The notes: generated by a model from the letters alone, not told the origin. A DNA stretch of 64,000 nucleotides from Streptococcus mitis NCTC 12261 (GCF_000148585.2 NZ_CP028414.1:1665501-1729500), one strand, 5' to 3'. Numbered from the stretch's first letter, positions 10,640-19,272 are shown. Translations and numbers: made by a program.

Positions 10640-10671
10640 CTAGTCCATAATATAGAACTAATCCTTAATTC
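10597..10671 (-). ncRNA. antisense antitoxin RNA (RNA II-like) of the Fst locus
   Basis: Predicted minus-strand RNA of about 70-75 nt from a consensus promoter (10678-10706) to the shared terminator. Its 5' end reads TTAAGGATTAGTTC, complementary to the toxin mRNA at 10504-10517 just after the start codon. The direct repeat on the plus strand is GAACTAATCCTTAA at 10504-10517 and 10655-10668, with looser similarity (CAT-AT-) just before it. Pairing at both ends would block toxin translation. Confidence 0.82.
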
Positions 10672-10677
10672 CTCTCC

Positions 10678-10706
10678 ATTATCCTACAGTTCACAAATTT
10701 TGTCAA
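10678..10706 (-). promoter_or_regulatory. promoter of the antitoxin RNA
   Basis: Minus strand TTGACA (10701-10706), 17 bases, GATAAT (10678-10683). It is a much better match to consensus than the toxin promoter, as expected for an antitoxin kept in excess. Confidence 0.8.
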
Positions 10707-10710
10707 AGGT

Positions 10711-11056
10711 TTACATTCTCGGCTTTTCAAGCTTTAACCGCTGTACAACAAAACGGTCAAGATTAAGAGAAAGTTAGGGATTCTATCAATTTCATAAAAA
10801 TTTTGATTTCGTAAACGAAGAGACAAGCTTACATATCACTCCTCATTTAATACGCCACTACTGGACAAGTAAAATCATCATTACAATAGTTCCATTCCTT
10901 CAATTAACAGTCACCTACAATCAAATTAAGGTTGAATTCACTTAAATAACAACAGACCTATTTCTTACTCATATTCTCTAAAAAAATCCCCGACCAAAAT
11001 CCGAAAAATATCGAAAAATGATTTTTAGAATAGTCTCCAAAAGCCTGAAATAGAGC
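10711..11056. other. gene-free stretch between toxin locus and csRNA pair
   Basis: About 345 AT-rich bases with no open reading frame carrying a ribosome site, no strong terminator and no clear promoter. A short segment near 10851-10868 (TACGCCACTACTGGACAA) loosely resembles the toxin 5' UTR (TACGGCACTACTACACC). This could be a decayed second toxin copy, but the match is too short to call. Confidence 0.4.
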
Positions 11057-11154
11057 CAAAAAACTCCACCTGATTGGGTGGAGTCAAGGGAGATTATTAT
11101 GAAAAAGAAAAGTTTAGGATTTTATTAAATAAAGTTAGGAGGTCTTTACTTAAT
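11057..11154 (-). ncRNA. cia-dependent small RNA (csRNA), copy 2
   Basis: About 98 nt on the minus strand. The 5' hairpin pairs ATTAAGTAAAG with CTTTATTTAAT around the anti-SD loop ACCTCCTAA. The linker carries a further ATCCTAAAC and AATCTCCC. It ends in a CTCCACC / GGTGGAG terminator with a T-run. It is tandem with copy 3, 94 bases away, both reading towards ruvB. This is the arrangement I recall for the tandem pneumococcal csRNAs upstream of ruvB. Confidence 0.88.
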
Positions 11155-11160
11155 AACTAT

Positions 11161-11193
11161 ATGATACAAGACGAAGCTTAAAAATAGCTTAAC
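11161..11193 (-). promoter_or_regulatory. CiaR-dependent promoter of csRNA copy 2
   Basis: Minus strand: GTTAAG, 5 bases, TTTAAG, 10 bases, TATCAT. The distal half and the -10 each deviate by one base from the other copies, suggesting weaker activity. Confidence 0.8.
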
Positions 11194-11248
11194 TTTTCTC
11201 AAATTTTGCTATTTTGCAAAAAATTTCTATCACCATCACCTATCCAAG

Positions 11249-11344
11249 AAAAAAAGCCACCTGATTGGGTGACTTCATTAGGAGATTATGATGAAAAAAG
11301 TTTTTAGGATTTCATTAAATAAAGTTAGGAGGTCTTTATTTAAT
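11249..11344 (-). ncRNA. cia-dependent small RNA (csRNA), copy 3
   Basis: About 96 nt on the minus strand. The 5' hairpin has an 11-bp stem (ATTAAATAAAG / CTTTATTTAAT) with loop ACCTCCTAA, followed by ATCCTAAAAAC, TTTTTTCATCATAATCTCC and the terminator TCACCC / GGGTGG-C with a T-run. Both the loop and the linker expose CCUCC-type sequences able to pair with ribosome binding sites. It starts just after the stop codon of the GNAT gene at 11398. Confidence 0.88.
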
Positions 11345-11350
11345 GACTAT

Positions 11351-11383
11351 ATAATACTAGACCAGCCTTAAACTTTGCTTAAG
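11351..11383 (-). promoter_or_regulatory. CiaR-dependent promoter of csRNA copy 3
   Basis: Minus strand: CTTAAG, 5 bases, TTTAAG, 10 bases, TATTAT. Confidence 0.85.
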
Positions 11384-11397
11384 AAAAATAAGTTTTG

Positions 11398-11814
11398 TTA
11401 TTTTTCTCGATTCATCCAAGTCATCCCTATACAATTATAGGTGGATAAGATTTCAAAGCCCATAGAACGATAGAAGCCCAAGGTTCTTTCTGTCTGGTCT
11501 GTCACCAGCTGGACTTGATAGGCATCTTTGTAATCCTCTAAAGCCTCTTTCATCAAGGAGCTACCAATCCCTTGGCGCTGATAGCTAGGCAAAACAATCA
11601 AATCCTGTACAAAAACTGATGAGAATCCATCGCCAACCAAACGAATCAAGCCCACCACAGCATCACCATCAAGTGCCAGATAAATTACTAATGAATGAGA
11701 CAAGGCCTGCTCCAGCATCTCTGGTTGATGGGTATAATTTGTCCAACCGACAGCCTGATAGAGATGCAAAACATCCTCTAGCTTGACAATTTCTTGCTTT
11801 TTAATAGTAATCAT
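11398..11814 (-). CDS. GNAT-family N-acetyltransferase
   Basis: 138 residues with a single GNAT fold. Motif A, which binds acetyl-CoA pyrophosphate, reads VLPSYQRQGIGSSLMKEAL (R/Q-x-x-G-x-G/A). The later segment LVTDQTERTLGFYRSMGFE is motif B. The substrate is unknown. It starts at 11814, 11 bases after the second GNAT gene, with GAGGTG upstream, so the two form a pair. Its transcript would run directly into the csRNA region. Confidence 0.85.
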   Translation of the reverse strand: MITIKKQEIVKLEDVLHLYQAVGWTNYTHQPEMLEQALSHSLVIYLALDGDAVVGLIRLVGDGFSSVFVQDLIVLPSYQRQGIGSSLMKEALEDYKDAYQVQLVTDQTERTLGFYRSMGFEILSTYNCIGMTWMNREK

Positions 11815-11825
11815 CTCAACACCTC

Positions 11826-12521
11826 TTAGAGTTCTCTCAAGCTCTTGTACTGCTGTCCATTTTTGTCAAAATTTTCAGGACGCAACCATGTTTCCAAACG
11901 AGATTTTACTTTGGGCCAATCCTTATCAATTATAGACAACCAATCCGTATCCCTCGTGCGCCCCTTATAAACCACTGCCTGACGGAAGGTTCCTTCATAA
12001 ATAAAGCCCAAACGTTCCGCTGCTCGTCTTGATGGCAGGTTAAGAGCATCGCATTTCCACTCATAGCGACGATAGTTAAGTTCCTCGAAAACATAGCGCG
12101 CCAGGAGATACTGGGCTTCTGTCCCTATTCGTGTCCCCCTGAGCTCTGGAGAAAAAGTGACAGCTCCCACTTCTATTACTCGGTTATTCTGGTCAATACG
12201 CATGAGAGAAAAAGTTCCTAAAACTTTACCAGTTTCCTTGTCTATGATTGCATAGTAAAAACGGTCCTTACGAGCTAACATCTGATTTAAAAGGGTAACC
12301 AGCTCCTCCATATCTGCCACTGGTTCCTGAAAAAGGTAGGTCCACATCTCCCGAGGAGTATCCGGACCATAAACAGCTAATAAATCCTCCGTATGCTTTT
12401 CCACTGAAAGAGCTTCTATTCGAGCATATCGCCCTTCTAAGAAATCAATAGAAGGCAGTTCACCTGGTGTATAACCTTCCATTGACTCACCAATCATTTG
12501 ACCATATTCATTTACTGGCAT
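11826..12521 (-). CDS. GNAT-family N-acetyltransferase (RimJ/RimL-like)
   Basis: 231 residues of the larger RimJ/RimL class. The acetyl-CoA motif is FSPELRGTRIGTEAQYLLARY, followed by YRRYEWKCDALNLPSRRAAERLGF, characteristic of protein N-terminal or small-molecule acetyltransferases. The N-terminal 45 residues (NEYGQMIGESMEGYTPGELP) match the subgroup with two conserved leading Gly-Glu segments. ATG 12521 follows GGGGAAAG. The substrate cannot be deduced. Confidence 0.85.
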   Translation of the reverse strand: MPVNEYGQMIGESMEGYTPGELPSIDFLEGRYARIEALSVEKHTEDLLAVYGPDTPREMWTYLFQEPVADMEELVTLLNQMLARKDRFYYAIIDKETGKVLGTFSLMRIDQNNRVIEVGAVTFSPELRGTRIGTEAQYLLARYVFEELNYRRYEWKCDALNLPSRRAAERLGFIYEGTFRQAVVYKGRTRDTDWLSIIDKDWPKVKSRLETWLRPENFDKNGQQYKSLREL

Positions 12522-12592
12522 AACTTTCCCCTTGTTTTGCTTTCCAAACTTTATAGTTGCCCATAGTATATCATACTTTCATAAGAAGACTC

Positions 12593-12624
12593 AAAAAATC
12601 CTCCAGATTCTACTCTGAAGGATT
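12593..12624 (-). terminator. terminator after leuS
   Basis: AATCCTTCAGA / TCTGGAGGATT hairpin followed by TTTTGAG on the minus strand. It lies immediately beyond the leftover second leuS end, so it probably belonged to that copy. Confidence 0.8.
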
Positions 12625-12630
12625 CCTATC

Positions 12631-12666
12631 TTATTTCACAACAATATTAACCAATTTGGTTGGCTT
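12631..12666 (-). pseudogene. relic of a second leuS 3' end
   Basis: The minus strand reads [15 protein letters not shown]. The real leuS ends [15 protein letters not shown] 85 bases upstream. At DNA level 26 of 36 positions match. This looks like the tail of a diverged leuS allele left behind by recombination or insertion. Homology rests on about 10 codons, so chance is unlikely but not excluded. Confidence 0.65.
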
Positions 12667-12689
12667 CAATAGTCCAGTGGACTATTGAA
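12665..12689. repeat. 25-base perfect palindrome between the two leuS ends
   Basis: Twelve-base arms (TTCAATAGTCCA and its complement) around a single G. The core TCCAGTGGA is shared with palindromes at 49892-49906 and 49937-49959, where the flanking arms differ but still pair. Confidence 0.75.
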
Positions 12690-12715
12690 GGTGGCAGATA
12701 GAGCTAATAAACTCG

Positions 12716-15217
12716 TTATTTAACGACGATATTAACGAGTTTGTTAGGTACCGCAATTACTTTCACGATGTCCTTACCGTCAATTTCTGCTTTGACTTTT
12801 TCATCCGCTAGAGCAATTTCTTGCAATTCTTCGCGTGATAGGTCTTTAGCGACCATGAGTTTGGCACGAACTTTTCCTTTGATTTGGACAACGATTTCGA
12901 TTTCGTCTTCAACCAATTTGCTTTCGTCCCATGTTGGCCAAGCCACGTAAGAGATTGACTCACCTGTTGCCGCAACTGTTTGCCAGAGTTCTTCTGCCAA
13001 GTGAGGTGAAAATGGGGCAATCAATTGGATAAAGCCTTTGGCGTAGTCCACATAGAGTTTGTCTTCCTTGTTAGCAGCGTTGACAAAGACCATAAGTTGA
13101 GCAATGGCTGTGTTGAATTTGAGGGACTCGATTTGCTCTGTGACAGCTTTAACGGTTTCGTTGTAAACCTTGTCGAGAGAGCCATTGTTTTCTGCAACAA
13201 TTTCCTTGCTTGTAATCAAACGGTAAACACGGTCAAGGAACTTACGGCTTCCTTCCAGACCTTCTTCAGACCAAGCAATCGAAGCATCAAGTGGTCCCAT
13301 AAACATTTCATAGACACGAAGGGTATCGGCACCGTATTGTTCCACAACATCATCTGGGTTAACAACGTTCTTGAGCGATTTAGACATCTTGGCTGGCGCT
13401 TGCTCCAACTCCTCTCCTGTTTCCACATGGAAGAAAGAACCGTCACGTTTTTCAACCTTGTCGGTTGCCACAAGAGCCCCACGGTGGTCACGGTAGCTGG
13501 TTCCCAAAATCATTCCTTGGTTAAAGAGTTTTTGGAATGGTTCCTTAGTCGGAACAACACCGAGGTCATAGAGGAATTTATGCCAGAAACGAGCGTAAAG
13601 CAAGTGAAGAACGGCATGCTCTGCACCACCCACATAGATATCTACTGGCAACCATTGTTTGAGAAGATCCTCATCAGCCAATTTCTCAGTATTGTGTGGG
13701 TCGATATAGCGGAGGTAGTACCAGCTTGAACCAGCCCACTGTGGCATAGTATTGGTTTCACGACGACCTTTGACGCCATCTTCACGAGTCACTTCAAGCC
13801 AGTCTGTCAAGTTAGCCAGTGGACTTTCCCCTGTACCTGAAGGACGGATGTCCTTGGTTACTGGCAAGACAAGTGGCAATTCACTTTCTGGAACTGCTGT
13901 TGAAGTCCCATCTTCCCAATGAATAATTGGAATTGGTTCACCCCAGTAACGTTGACGGCTAAAGAGCCAGTCGCGGAGACGGTAAGTAACCTTCTCTTGT
14001 CCACATCCTTTTTCTTCCAACCAAGCCACAATCTTAGCAATAGCGTCTTCTTTGTTGAGTCCATCTAGAAAGTCTGAGTTGACATGAAGGCCATCTTCTG
14101 TGTAGGCAGCTTCTGCTACATTTCCACCTTCAAGTACTTCGACGATTGGAAGATCAAATTGTTTGGCAAATTCCCAGTCACGTTGATCGTGGGCAGGCAC
14201 AGCCATAACGGCACCTGTTCCGTAACTAGCAAGAACATAGTCGGCAATCCAGATTGGAATTTCCTTACCATTGACAGGGTTGATGGCATAAGCACCTGTC
14301 CAGACACCAGTTTTTTCTTTGGCAAGGTCTGTACGAGCCAAGTCTGATTTCAGACTGGCTTGGTGTTTGTAGTCTGCTACTGCTTCTGCTTGCTCTGTGC
14401 TTGTAATGGCATCTACTAGTTCATGCTCAGGAGCCAAAACGGTGAAAGTCGCACCGAAAAGAGTATCAGGACGAGTGGTAAAGACGGTGAATTCCTTGTC
14501 TGTTCCCTTAACTTTAAAAGTTACATTAGCCCCCGTTGATTTCCCAATCCAGTTGCGTTGCATGTCCTTGATAGACTCTGGCCAATCAAGTTCATCTAAG
14601 TCATTAAGCAAACGCTCCGCATAGGCCGTGATTTTGAGCATCCATTGGCGCATTGGTTTACGGACAACTGGATAGCCTCCACGCTCAGACGTTCCGTCAG
14701 GAAGGACTTCTTCGTTGGCAATGGCTGTTCCCAATTCCTCAACCCAGTTTACTGGCACTTCCGCTTCATAGGCCAAGCCTTTTTCGTAAAGCTTAGTGAA
14801 AATCCATTGCGTCCACTTGTAATAGTTTGGATCTGTGGTGTTGACTTCACGATCCCAGTCGTAAGAGAATCCAAGCGCATTGATTTGACGTTTGAAGTTA
14901 GCAATGTTCTCAGCTGTAAATTCTGCTGGGTCATTTCCAGTATCCATAGCGTATTGCTCTGCAGGCAAACCAAAAGCATCCCAACCCATTGGGTGAAGAA
15001 CATTGTAGCCTTGCGCACGTTTGTAACGGCTGAGGATATCGGTTGCGGTATAACCTTCTGGGTGTCCTACGTGCAATCCAGCTCCAGACGGATACGGAAA
15101 CATGTCAAGCGCATAAAACTTAGGTTTTGATGCATCTGTTCCTGTCTTAAATGTATGATGTTCTGCCCAGTAGCCCTGCCACTTAGGCTCAATTTCTTTA
15201 TGATTATAAAAACTCAT
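12716..15217 (-). CDS. leuS: leucyl-tRNA synthetase
   Basis: Class I synthetase of 833 residues. The HIGH-type motif is [10 protein letters not shown] (43-52), the KMSKS loop is [10 protein letters not shown] near 610, and the CP1 editing domain (about 220-420, with the [15 protein letters not shown] active segment) hydrolyses mischarged tRNA. The start ATG at 15217 follows GGAGAGAGACC. It is transcribed from its own extended -10 promoter, divergent from the two-component system; no T-box leader is visible in the short 5' region. Its 3' end is followed by a duplicated tail. Confidence 0.97.
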   Translation of the reverse strand: MSFYNHKEIEPKWQGYWAEHHTFKTGTDASKPKFYALDMFPYPSGAGLHVGHPEGYTATDILSRYKRAQGYNVLHPMGWDAFGLPAEQYAMDTGNDPAEFTAENIANFKRQINALGFSYDWDREVNTTDPNYYKWTQWIFTKLYEKGLAYEAEVPVNWVEELGTAIANEEVLPDGTSERGGYPVVRKPMRQWMLKITAYAERLLNDLDELDWPESIKDMQRNWIGKSTGANVTFKVKGTDKEFTVFTTRPDTLFGATFTVLAPEHELVDAITSTEQAEAVADYKHQASLKSDLARTDLAKEKTGVWTGAYAINPVNGKEIPIWIADYVLASYGTGAVMAVPAHDQRDWEFAKQFDLPIVEVLEGGNVAEAAYTEDGLHVNSDFLDGLNKEDAIAKIVAWLEEKGCGQEKVTYRLRDWLFSRQRYWGEPIPIIHWEDGTSTAVPESELPLVLPVTKDIRPSGTGESPLANLTDWLEVTREDGVKGRRETNTMPQWAGSSWYYLRYIDPHNTEKLADEDLLKQWLPVDIYVGGAEHAVLHLLYARFWHKFLYDLGVVPTKEPFQKLFNQGMILGTSYRDHRGALVATDKVEKRDGSFFHVETGEELEQAPAKMSKSLKNVVNPDDVVEQYGADTLRVYEMFMGPLDASIAWSEEGLEGSRKFLDRVYRLITSKEIVAENNGSLDKVYNETVKAVTEQIESLKFNTAIAQLMVFVNAANKEDKLYVDYAKGFIQLIAPFSPHLAEELWQTVAATGESISYVAWPTWDESKLVEDEIEIVVQIKGKVRAKLMVAKDLSREELQEIALADEKVKAEIDGKDIVKVIAVPNKLVNIVVK

Positions 15218-15245
15218 GGTCTCTCTCCAATTTTGTGATGTTACT

Positions 15246-15251
15246 ATTATA
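15246..15251 (-). promoter_or_regulatory. extended -10 promoter of leuS
   Basis: TGGTATAAT on the minus strand, 28 bases before the ATG; no good -35. Confidence 0.6.
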
Positions 15252-15303
15252 CCATTTTTGAGGGAATTTGGTCTCGTTCTATTCTATACTTTTCTATTTT
15301 ACC

Positions 15304-15332
15304 TTGCTCTAGAATTTTTAAACTGCTATACT
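15304..15332 (+). promoter_or_regulatory. promoter of the two-component operon
   Basis: TTGCTC (15304-15309), 17 bases, TATACT (15327-15332), with AAGGAGG 15-20 bases further on before the ATG at 15365. Confidence 0.65.
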
Positions 15333-15364
15333 TATAACAAAAAACCCTTCCAAGGAGGTAGCGG

Positions 15365-17014
15365 ATGTCTCATTCCTTTAAAAAATCTCTCCAAAAAGAA
15401 ATTCTCCATAGAAGCTCTATCGCAGCCTTTATGACCTCTCTTTTACTACTCATTTTACTTTTTGGTTTTTCCTATTTTTTACAAAAGCAACAACTCTCCA
15501 AAGACACGAGACAGATTGTCAAACAAGTTCAAGAGATGAAAGAAGCAAATAATGAGCTCCTGACCACTATGAACTATAAAATGATTCCTGGATTTTTGGA
15601 TGGCAAACACACAGAGAGAGAAGTCTTTAGCTTATTTTACGAGACAAAAGCTAAATTAAAACTTAGTTCTGACCTCATTATCCTAAGTGATACAGGTGAA
15701 TTACTATTTAGTACCAATCGCAATCATCAAGAAAGTATTTTATCTCCCTACTATCTAAAACTGCTCATTCAAAATCCTTCTCAAGAAAAAGTTACAGAAA
15801 AAATTGCACTCTCTTCAGATAAGCAACATTACACACTCTTTATCAAACCACTACTTCAAAACCAACGAGTTATAGCCTATACGATTGCTTTCGTAAATGA
15901 GAATGATTTCATCTCAAGTTTCCCAATGATAAATTCTAAATACATCATTACCGATAGCTTTGGAAATATGTTTTCCAACAATACAAACCAGTTCACTCGC
16001 TCCACTCTTGAAAAATTTGATGAAAAACTCCTACACTCTCGTACCCACTGGTATGAGAATGAACCGCTTATTGTTCAAAAAGAAAAAGTCGGTGCTATTT
16101 TTTCAATCTATACTTTTCAATCCTTTTTTCCTATTCCTAGCTTACTCGGCCTAGCCTCCATTCTCACCTTATGTATATTCTTCCTCTACTTCTGGCAAGC
16201 AAGACGAATTGCTCATAAGATTGCTACACACAACGCTGTTCCTATTGAAAGCTTAGTTTACCAACTTCAAGAAATTCCCAAACAAGCAGAAAAAAGACTT
16301 TCTCTACAAACAGGTGATGAGTTTGAATTTATGGCCGAAAAAATTAATAATATGTTGTATGAATTAGATCAACTTCATCAGAAAATGTTGACCATCGAAA
16401 AAGAAAAGTGGATTTTTGAAAGAAAAATGCTGGAAGCTCAGTTCAATCCTCATTTTCTCTACAATACACTTGAGACGATTAAAATCACTTCTTTAATGGA
16501 TGCAGCTCTCACACAAGACCTGATTCAAAATCTCACGCGCATTCTTCGCTACAGTATCACCGATTTAGAAAAAGAAACAACCATTTGCCAAGATTTAAAG
16601 ATTATAGAGGATTACCTTATTATTCATAAGATTCGTTTCGAGCACTTTTCCTATGATATTGTCTGCCCAGAAACTATCGATAATCAACCTATTCCTAAAC
16701 TTTTCTTGCTTCCTCTAGTAGAAAATGCTATAAAATATGGGATGCAATACCGTATTGATCTTCATATTGATATCCAAATTACCTTGGAAGCAGATTCTCT
16801 AACTTTTTTAGTCAAGGATAATGCTGGAGGACTCACAAAACAAGAGCGACTCGCTATTTTAGACTCTTTAGAAAGCCCTCATACCCAGCATGGCATCGTT
16901 AACAGCTATAAACGATTGAGCAATTTCTTTTCTGATGTCCAGCTAGATTTAGGAGTCAATCGCCAAGGAGAAACTTGGGTCAAATTTATAACGAAAGGAC
17001 TAACTCATGTTTAA
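15365..17014 (+). CDS. sensor histidine kinase (YesM/LytS class)
   Basis: 549 residues. There are membrane segments at about 18-40 and 255-280, with a roughly 210-residue extracellular sensor region between them; a HAMP-like linker follows, then the His_kinase fold with FNPHFLYNT (phospho-acceptor His363) and an ATPase domain with N-box LVENAIKYGM (Asn454) and a DNAGGL G-box. This class typically senses extracellular solutes and pairs with AraC-type regulators. It overlaps the regulator gene by 8 bases. Four transport genes follow, so it probably senses the transported ligand, perhaps through one of the binding proteins. As I remember the pneumococcal map, a different cluster (pyruvate formate-lyase/glycerol dehydrogenase) occupies this place. 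Confidence 0.9.
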   Translation: MSHSFKKSLQKEILHRSSIAAFMTSLLLLILLFGFSYFLQKQQLSKDTRQIVKQVQEMKEANNELLTTMNYKMIPGFLDGKHTEREVFSLFYETKAKLKLSSDLIILSDTGELLFSTNRNHQESILSPYYLKLLIQNPSQEKVTEKIALSSDKQHYTLFIKPLLQNQRVIAYTIAFVNENDFISSFPMINSKYIITDSFGNMFSNNTNQFTRSTLEKFDEKLLHSRTHWYENEPLIVQKEKVGAIFSIYTFQSFFPIPSLLGLASILTLCIFFLYFWQARRIAHKIATHNAVPIESLVYQLQEIPKQAEKRLSLQTGDEFEFMAEKINNMLYELDQLHQKMLTIEKEKWIFERKMLEAQFNPHFLYNTLETIKITSLMDAALTQDLIQNLTRILRYSITDLEKETTICQDLKIIEDYLIIHKIRFEHFSYDIVCPETIDNQPIPKLFLLPLVENAIKYGMQYRIDLHIDIQITLEADSLTFLVKDNAGGLTKQERLAILDSLESPHTQHGIVNSYKRLSNFFSDVQLDLGVNRQGETWVKFITKGLTHV

Positions 17015-17777
17015 GCTCATTATCGTAGAAGACGAACACCTCATTCGAAAATGGCTAGAGATTGCCGTAGACTACTCTGCCTTAGGTATCCAAGTAGTAG
17101 GAACTGCCAGTCACGGTCAAGAGGGAATGAAACTCATCCAAGAAAAAGAACCTCATATTGTCTTAACAGACATCACAATGCCAATTATGGATGCTTTTAT
17201 GATGTTCGAAGCCACTCGTACTCTCTCCTATGAAAAAGTTATTTTATCAGGTTATAACGATTTTCAAAATGCCAAAAAAGCCATGCAATATGGGGCAGTT
17301 GATTTCTTATCCAAACCAATTGATACCAAGGAGTTGACAGAATGTCTTCAAAAAATTGTTTTGCGATTACGAGTTAGCACTCGTCAAGAAACTCCTTTTT
17401 TAGAAGAATATCAAACTTTACTTACCTCTATCCAACAAATTGATACACAAAACCAAATCATTCAGCAAATTCTTGAATTTGTTCATCAACACTACTGTAT
17501 GCACTTTACCATTTCTAGCATTGCAGAGAATCTAGGGTATAGCGAAAGTTATCTATATAAGGTTATCAAAGAAGACTTCCCAATGACGCTAAATGAATAT
17601 ATCTTACGCTACCGCCTCAAGCAAGCTATAGATAAAATGGCTGAATCCCCCAATTCCCCCCTAAGCGATATCTCTGAACAAATTGGATTTTCAGACTATA
17701 AATATTTTGCAAAAGTTTTTAAAAAGTATCTCCATATTTCTCCAAAAGAATTAAAACTCATGGATAAAAACCATTGA
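17007..17777 (+). CDS. response regulator with AraC-type DNA-binding domain (YesN class)
   Basis: 256 residues. The receiver domain spans 1-120, with acidic pocket Glu8/Asp9, phospho-acceptor Asp55 (LTDITMP) and Lys103 (LSKPID). The C-terminal double helix-turn-helix of the AraC type spans 160-253 (LGYSESYLYKVIKED and IGFSDYKYFAKVFKKY). It is shorter than many YesN proteins, whose linker region is longer. It is translationally coupled to the kinase. The likely targets are the downstream binding-protein and transporter genes. Confidence 0.9.
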   Translation: MFKLIIVEDEHLIRKWLEIAVDYSALGIQVVGTASHGQEGMKLIQEKEPHIVLTDITMPIMDAFMMFEATRTLSYEKVILSGYNDFQNAKKAMQYGAVDFLSKPIDTKELTECLQKIVLRLRVSTRQETPFLEEYQTLLTSIQQIDTQNQIIQQILEFVHQHYCMHFTISSIAENLGYSESYLYKVIKEDFPMTLNEYILRYRLKQAIDKMAESPNSPLSDISEQIGFSDYKYFAKVFKKYLHISPKELKLMDKNH

Positions 17778-17780
17778 TGT

Positions 17781-17815
17781 AAAAGGATTGCTCAGCTCAG
17801 GCAATCTTTTTATTT
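17781..17815 (+). terminator. terminator of the two-component operon
   Basis: AAAAGGATTGC / GCAATCTTTTT hairpin beginning 4 bases after the regulator stop codon, followed by T-rich sequence. It separates the regulators from the binding-protein genes. Confidence 0.8.
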
Positions 17816-17827
17816 TGTGCTTTTACC

Positions 17828-17905
17828 CAATGAAAATCAAAGTGCTAACTACTCAAATCATAGCTTTGAGATTGCAGATAAAGCGACGTGTTTTGAAGAG
17901 TATTA
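17828..17905 (+). repeat. degenerate BOX element
   Basis: Recognisable pieces of boxA (CAATGAAAATCAAAG) and boxC (CGACGTG-TTTTGAAGAGTATTA) with a decayed middle. It lies between the regulator terminator and the first binding-protein gene. The remaining sequence up to 18045 shows no gene. Confidence 0.65.
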
Positions 17906-17999
17906 CCATCAAAATCTCAGCTACAATTCACCCATCCTTGCTCTAGGAACCCATTTCCTATTTCCCGTTTTAGATTTCTTTAAGGTTTTTATTATATCC

Positions 18000-18013
18000 T
18001 GTAGAACTCTACA
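18000..18013. promoter_or_regulatory. inverted repeat upstream of binding protein 1
   Basis: TGTAGAACTCTACA, a perfect 6-bp-arm palindrome 57 bases before the ATG. A related TGTAGAG...CTCTA repeat lies at 19176-19194 upstream of binding protein 2. It is a candidate operator for the neighbouring regulator; inference only. Confidence 0.35.
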
Positions 18014-18069
18014 ATTTAAAAACATTAACAATCTAGGTAGAGAAATTGTTCGTAAAAAAGGAGATACTT

Positions 18070-19110
18070 ATGAAAAAAATACTATTCTTTCTCTCTTGTG
18101 GATGGATATTCCTTTCTTTATCAGGATGTTCTTCACCTATAGAAGCAGAAACTAGCGCTGAAAAAGATTCAGATAACACTTTGGTTGTCTACTCGCCTAA
18201 CCCTGAAGACCTTATCGAAGAAACAATCCCTTCCTTCGAAGAAAAATATGGTATTAAGGTTGATTTAGTACAAGCCAGCACTGGTGAATTATTCAAAAAA
18301 GCTGAGGCCGAAAGAGAATCCCCAGTAGCCGATGTCATTTTCGGAGGCTCCTACGCCCTCTTCTCTTCTAACGAAAAACTTTTTGAACCTTATATTTCTC
18401 AAGAAAACGACCAGATAATCCCTGAATATCAAAATAAAACTGGATTCTACACCCCTTACACACTGGATGTCAGTGTTATCATTGCCAATTCAGCCCTTAC
18501 AAAAGATATAAAAATTGAAGGCTACAATGATCTACTCAATCCTAAATTAAAAGGAAAAATTGCTACTGCTGATCCAAGTAATGCTTCTAGTGCCTTTGCT
18601 CAATTAACAAACATGCTTGTAGACCAAGGTGGATACGAAAATGAACAAGCTTGGACCTATGTAAAAAATCTATTTACCCTAGTAGATGGAAAGATTGCAT
18701 CTAGTTCTTCAAATGTTTACAAAGCTGTCGCCGATGGGGAAATGGCTGTTGGACTCACCTATGAAGATCCTGCTTTAAAACTCTTAAATGATGGGGTTGA
18801 TGTAAAAGTCATTTATCCAAAAGAAGGAACCGTCTTTTTACCTGGTAACGCAGCTATCGTCAAAAATGCCAAACACATGGAAAACGCTAAGAAATTTATC
18901 GATTTCCTCCTTTCTCAAGAAATCCAAGATAAGCTAGGAACTGAAACAACAATCAGACCCATTCGTAAAAATGCTAAAACCAATAAAAATATGAAGGCTA
19001 TGACAGAAATCAAGATTGCCACCGAAGATTCAGATTATGTCATTAAAAATAAATCCACTATTCTTAAAAAGTACAATGATATTTTCACAGATATTCTATC
19101 TAAAAAATAA
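18070..19110 (+). CDS. ABC substrate-binding lipoprotein, paralogue 1
   Basis: 346 residues from ATG 18070 (GGAGATACTT upstream; an in-frame TTG eight codons earlier overlaps that site and is rejected). The lipoprotein signal ends in the lipobox LSGC. The body is a class II periplasmic-type binding fold (LVVYSPNPEDLIEETIPSFE; ATADPSNASSAF; SSSSNVYKAVADGEMAVGL). It is closely similar along its full length to the next gene. It belongs to the family annotated as iron(III)-binding, but the double-Tyr iron ligand motif of FbpA is not visible. It sits between the two-component system and the transporter, so it may be a sensing partner or a second ligand receptor. Confidence 0.85.
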   Translation: MKKILFFLSCGWIFLSLSGCSSPIEAETSAEKDSDNTLVVYSPNPEDLIEETIPSFEEKYGIKVDLVQASTGELFKKAEAERESPVADVIFGGSYALFSSNEKLFEPYISQENDQIIPEYQNKTGFYTPYTLDVSVIIANSALTKDIKIEGYNDLLNPKLKGKIATADPSNASSAFAQLTNMLVDQGGYENEQAWTYVKNLFTLVDGKIASSSSNVYKAVADGEMAVGLTYEDPALKLLNDGVDVKVIYPKEGTVFLPGNAAIVKNAKHMENAKKFIDFLLSQEIQDKLGTETTIRPIRKNAKTNKNMKAMTEIKIATEDSDYVIKNKSTILKKYNDIFTDILSKK

Positions 19111-19215
19111 AATTTGATTTCCCAATGATTAACTGTCGCACCCTACTATAAAATCAAAAAGATTGCTTCCGTTTTTGTAGAGAATTTTACTCTAATAGAA
19201 TAGAATTATCGGTTT

Positions 19216-19229
19216 TAAAAACGCTTACA
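19216..19229 (-). promoter_or_regulatory. possible cre (CcpA) site upstream of binding protein 2
   Basis: The minus strand reads TGTAAGCGTTTTTA, matching the cre consensus TGWAARCGYTWWCW at all but one position. It is 44 bases before the ATG of the next gene. Carbon catabolite control would fit a sugar-derivative transporter better than an iron transporter. Confidence 0.5.
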
Positions 19230-19272
19230 TTATTTTAAAATAAACTTAAATAACATAACGGAGGTATCCATC

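Noticed and set aside
10845..10870. Second, decayed copy of the Fst locus
   Set aside because: Only about 17 bases resemble the toxin 5' UTR; no peptide, repeat or terminator follows.
15218..15260. T-box leader for leuS
   Set aside because: The 5' region is only about 20-25 bases from the promoter and contains no T-box sequence or terminator.
17817..18155. A 112-codon plus-strand frame before binding protein 1
   Set aside because: It runs through the degenerate BOX element and into the receptor gene in another frame, with no SD.
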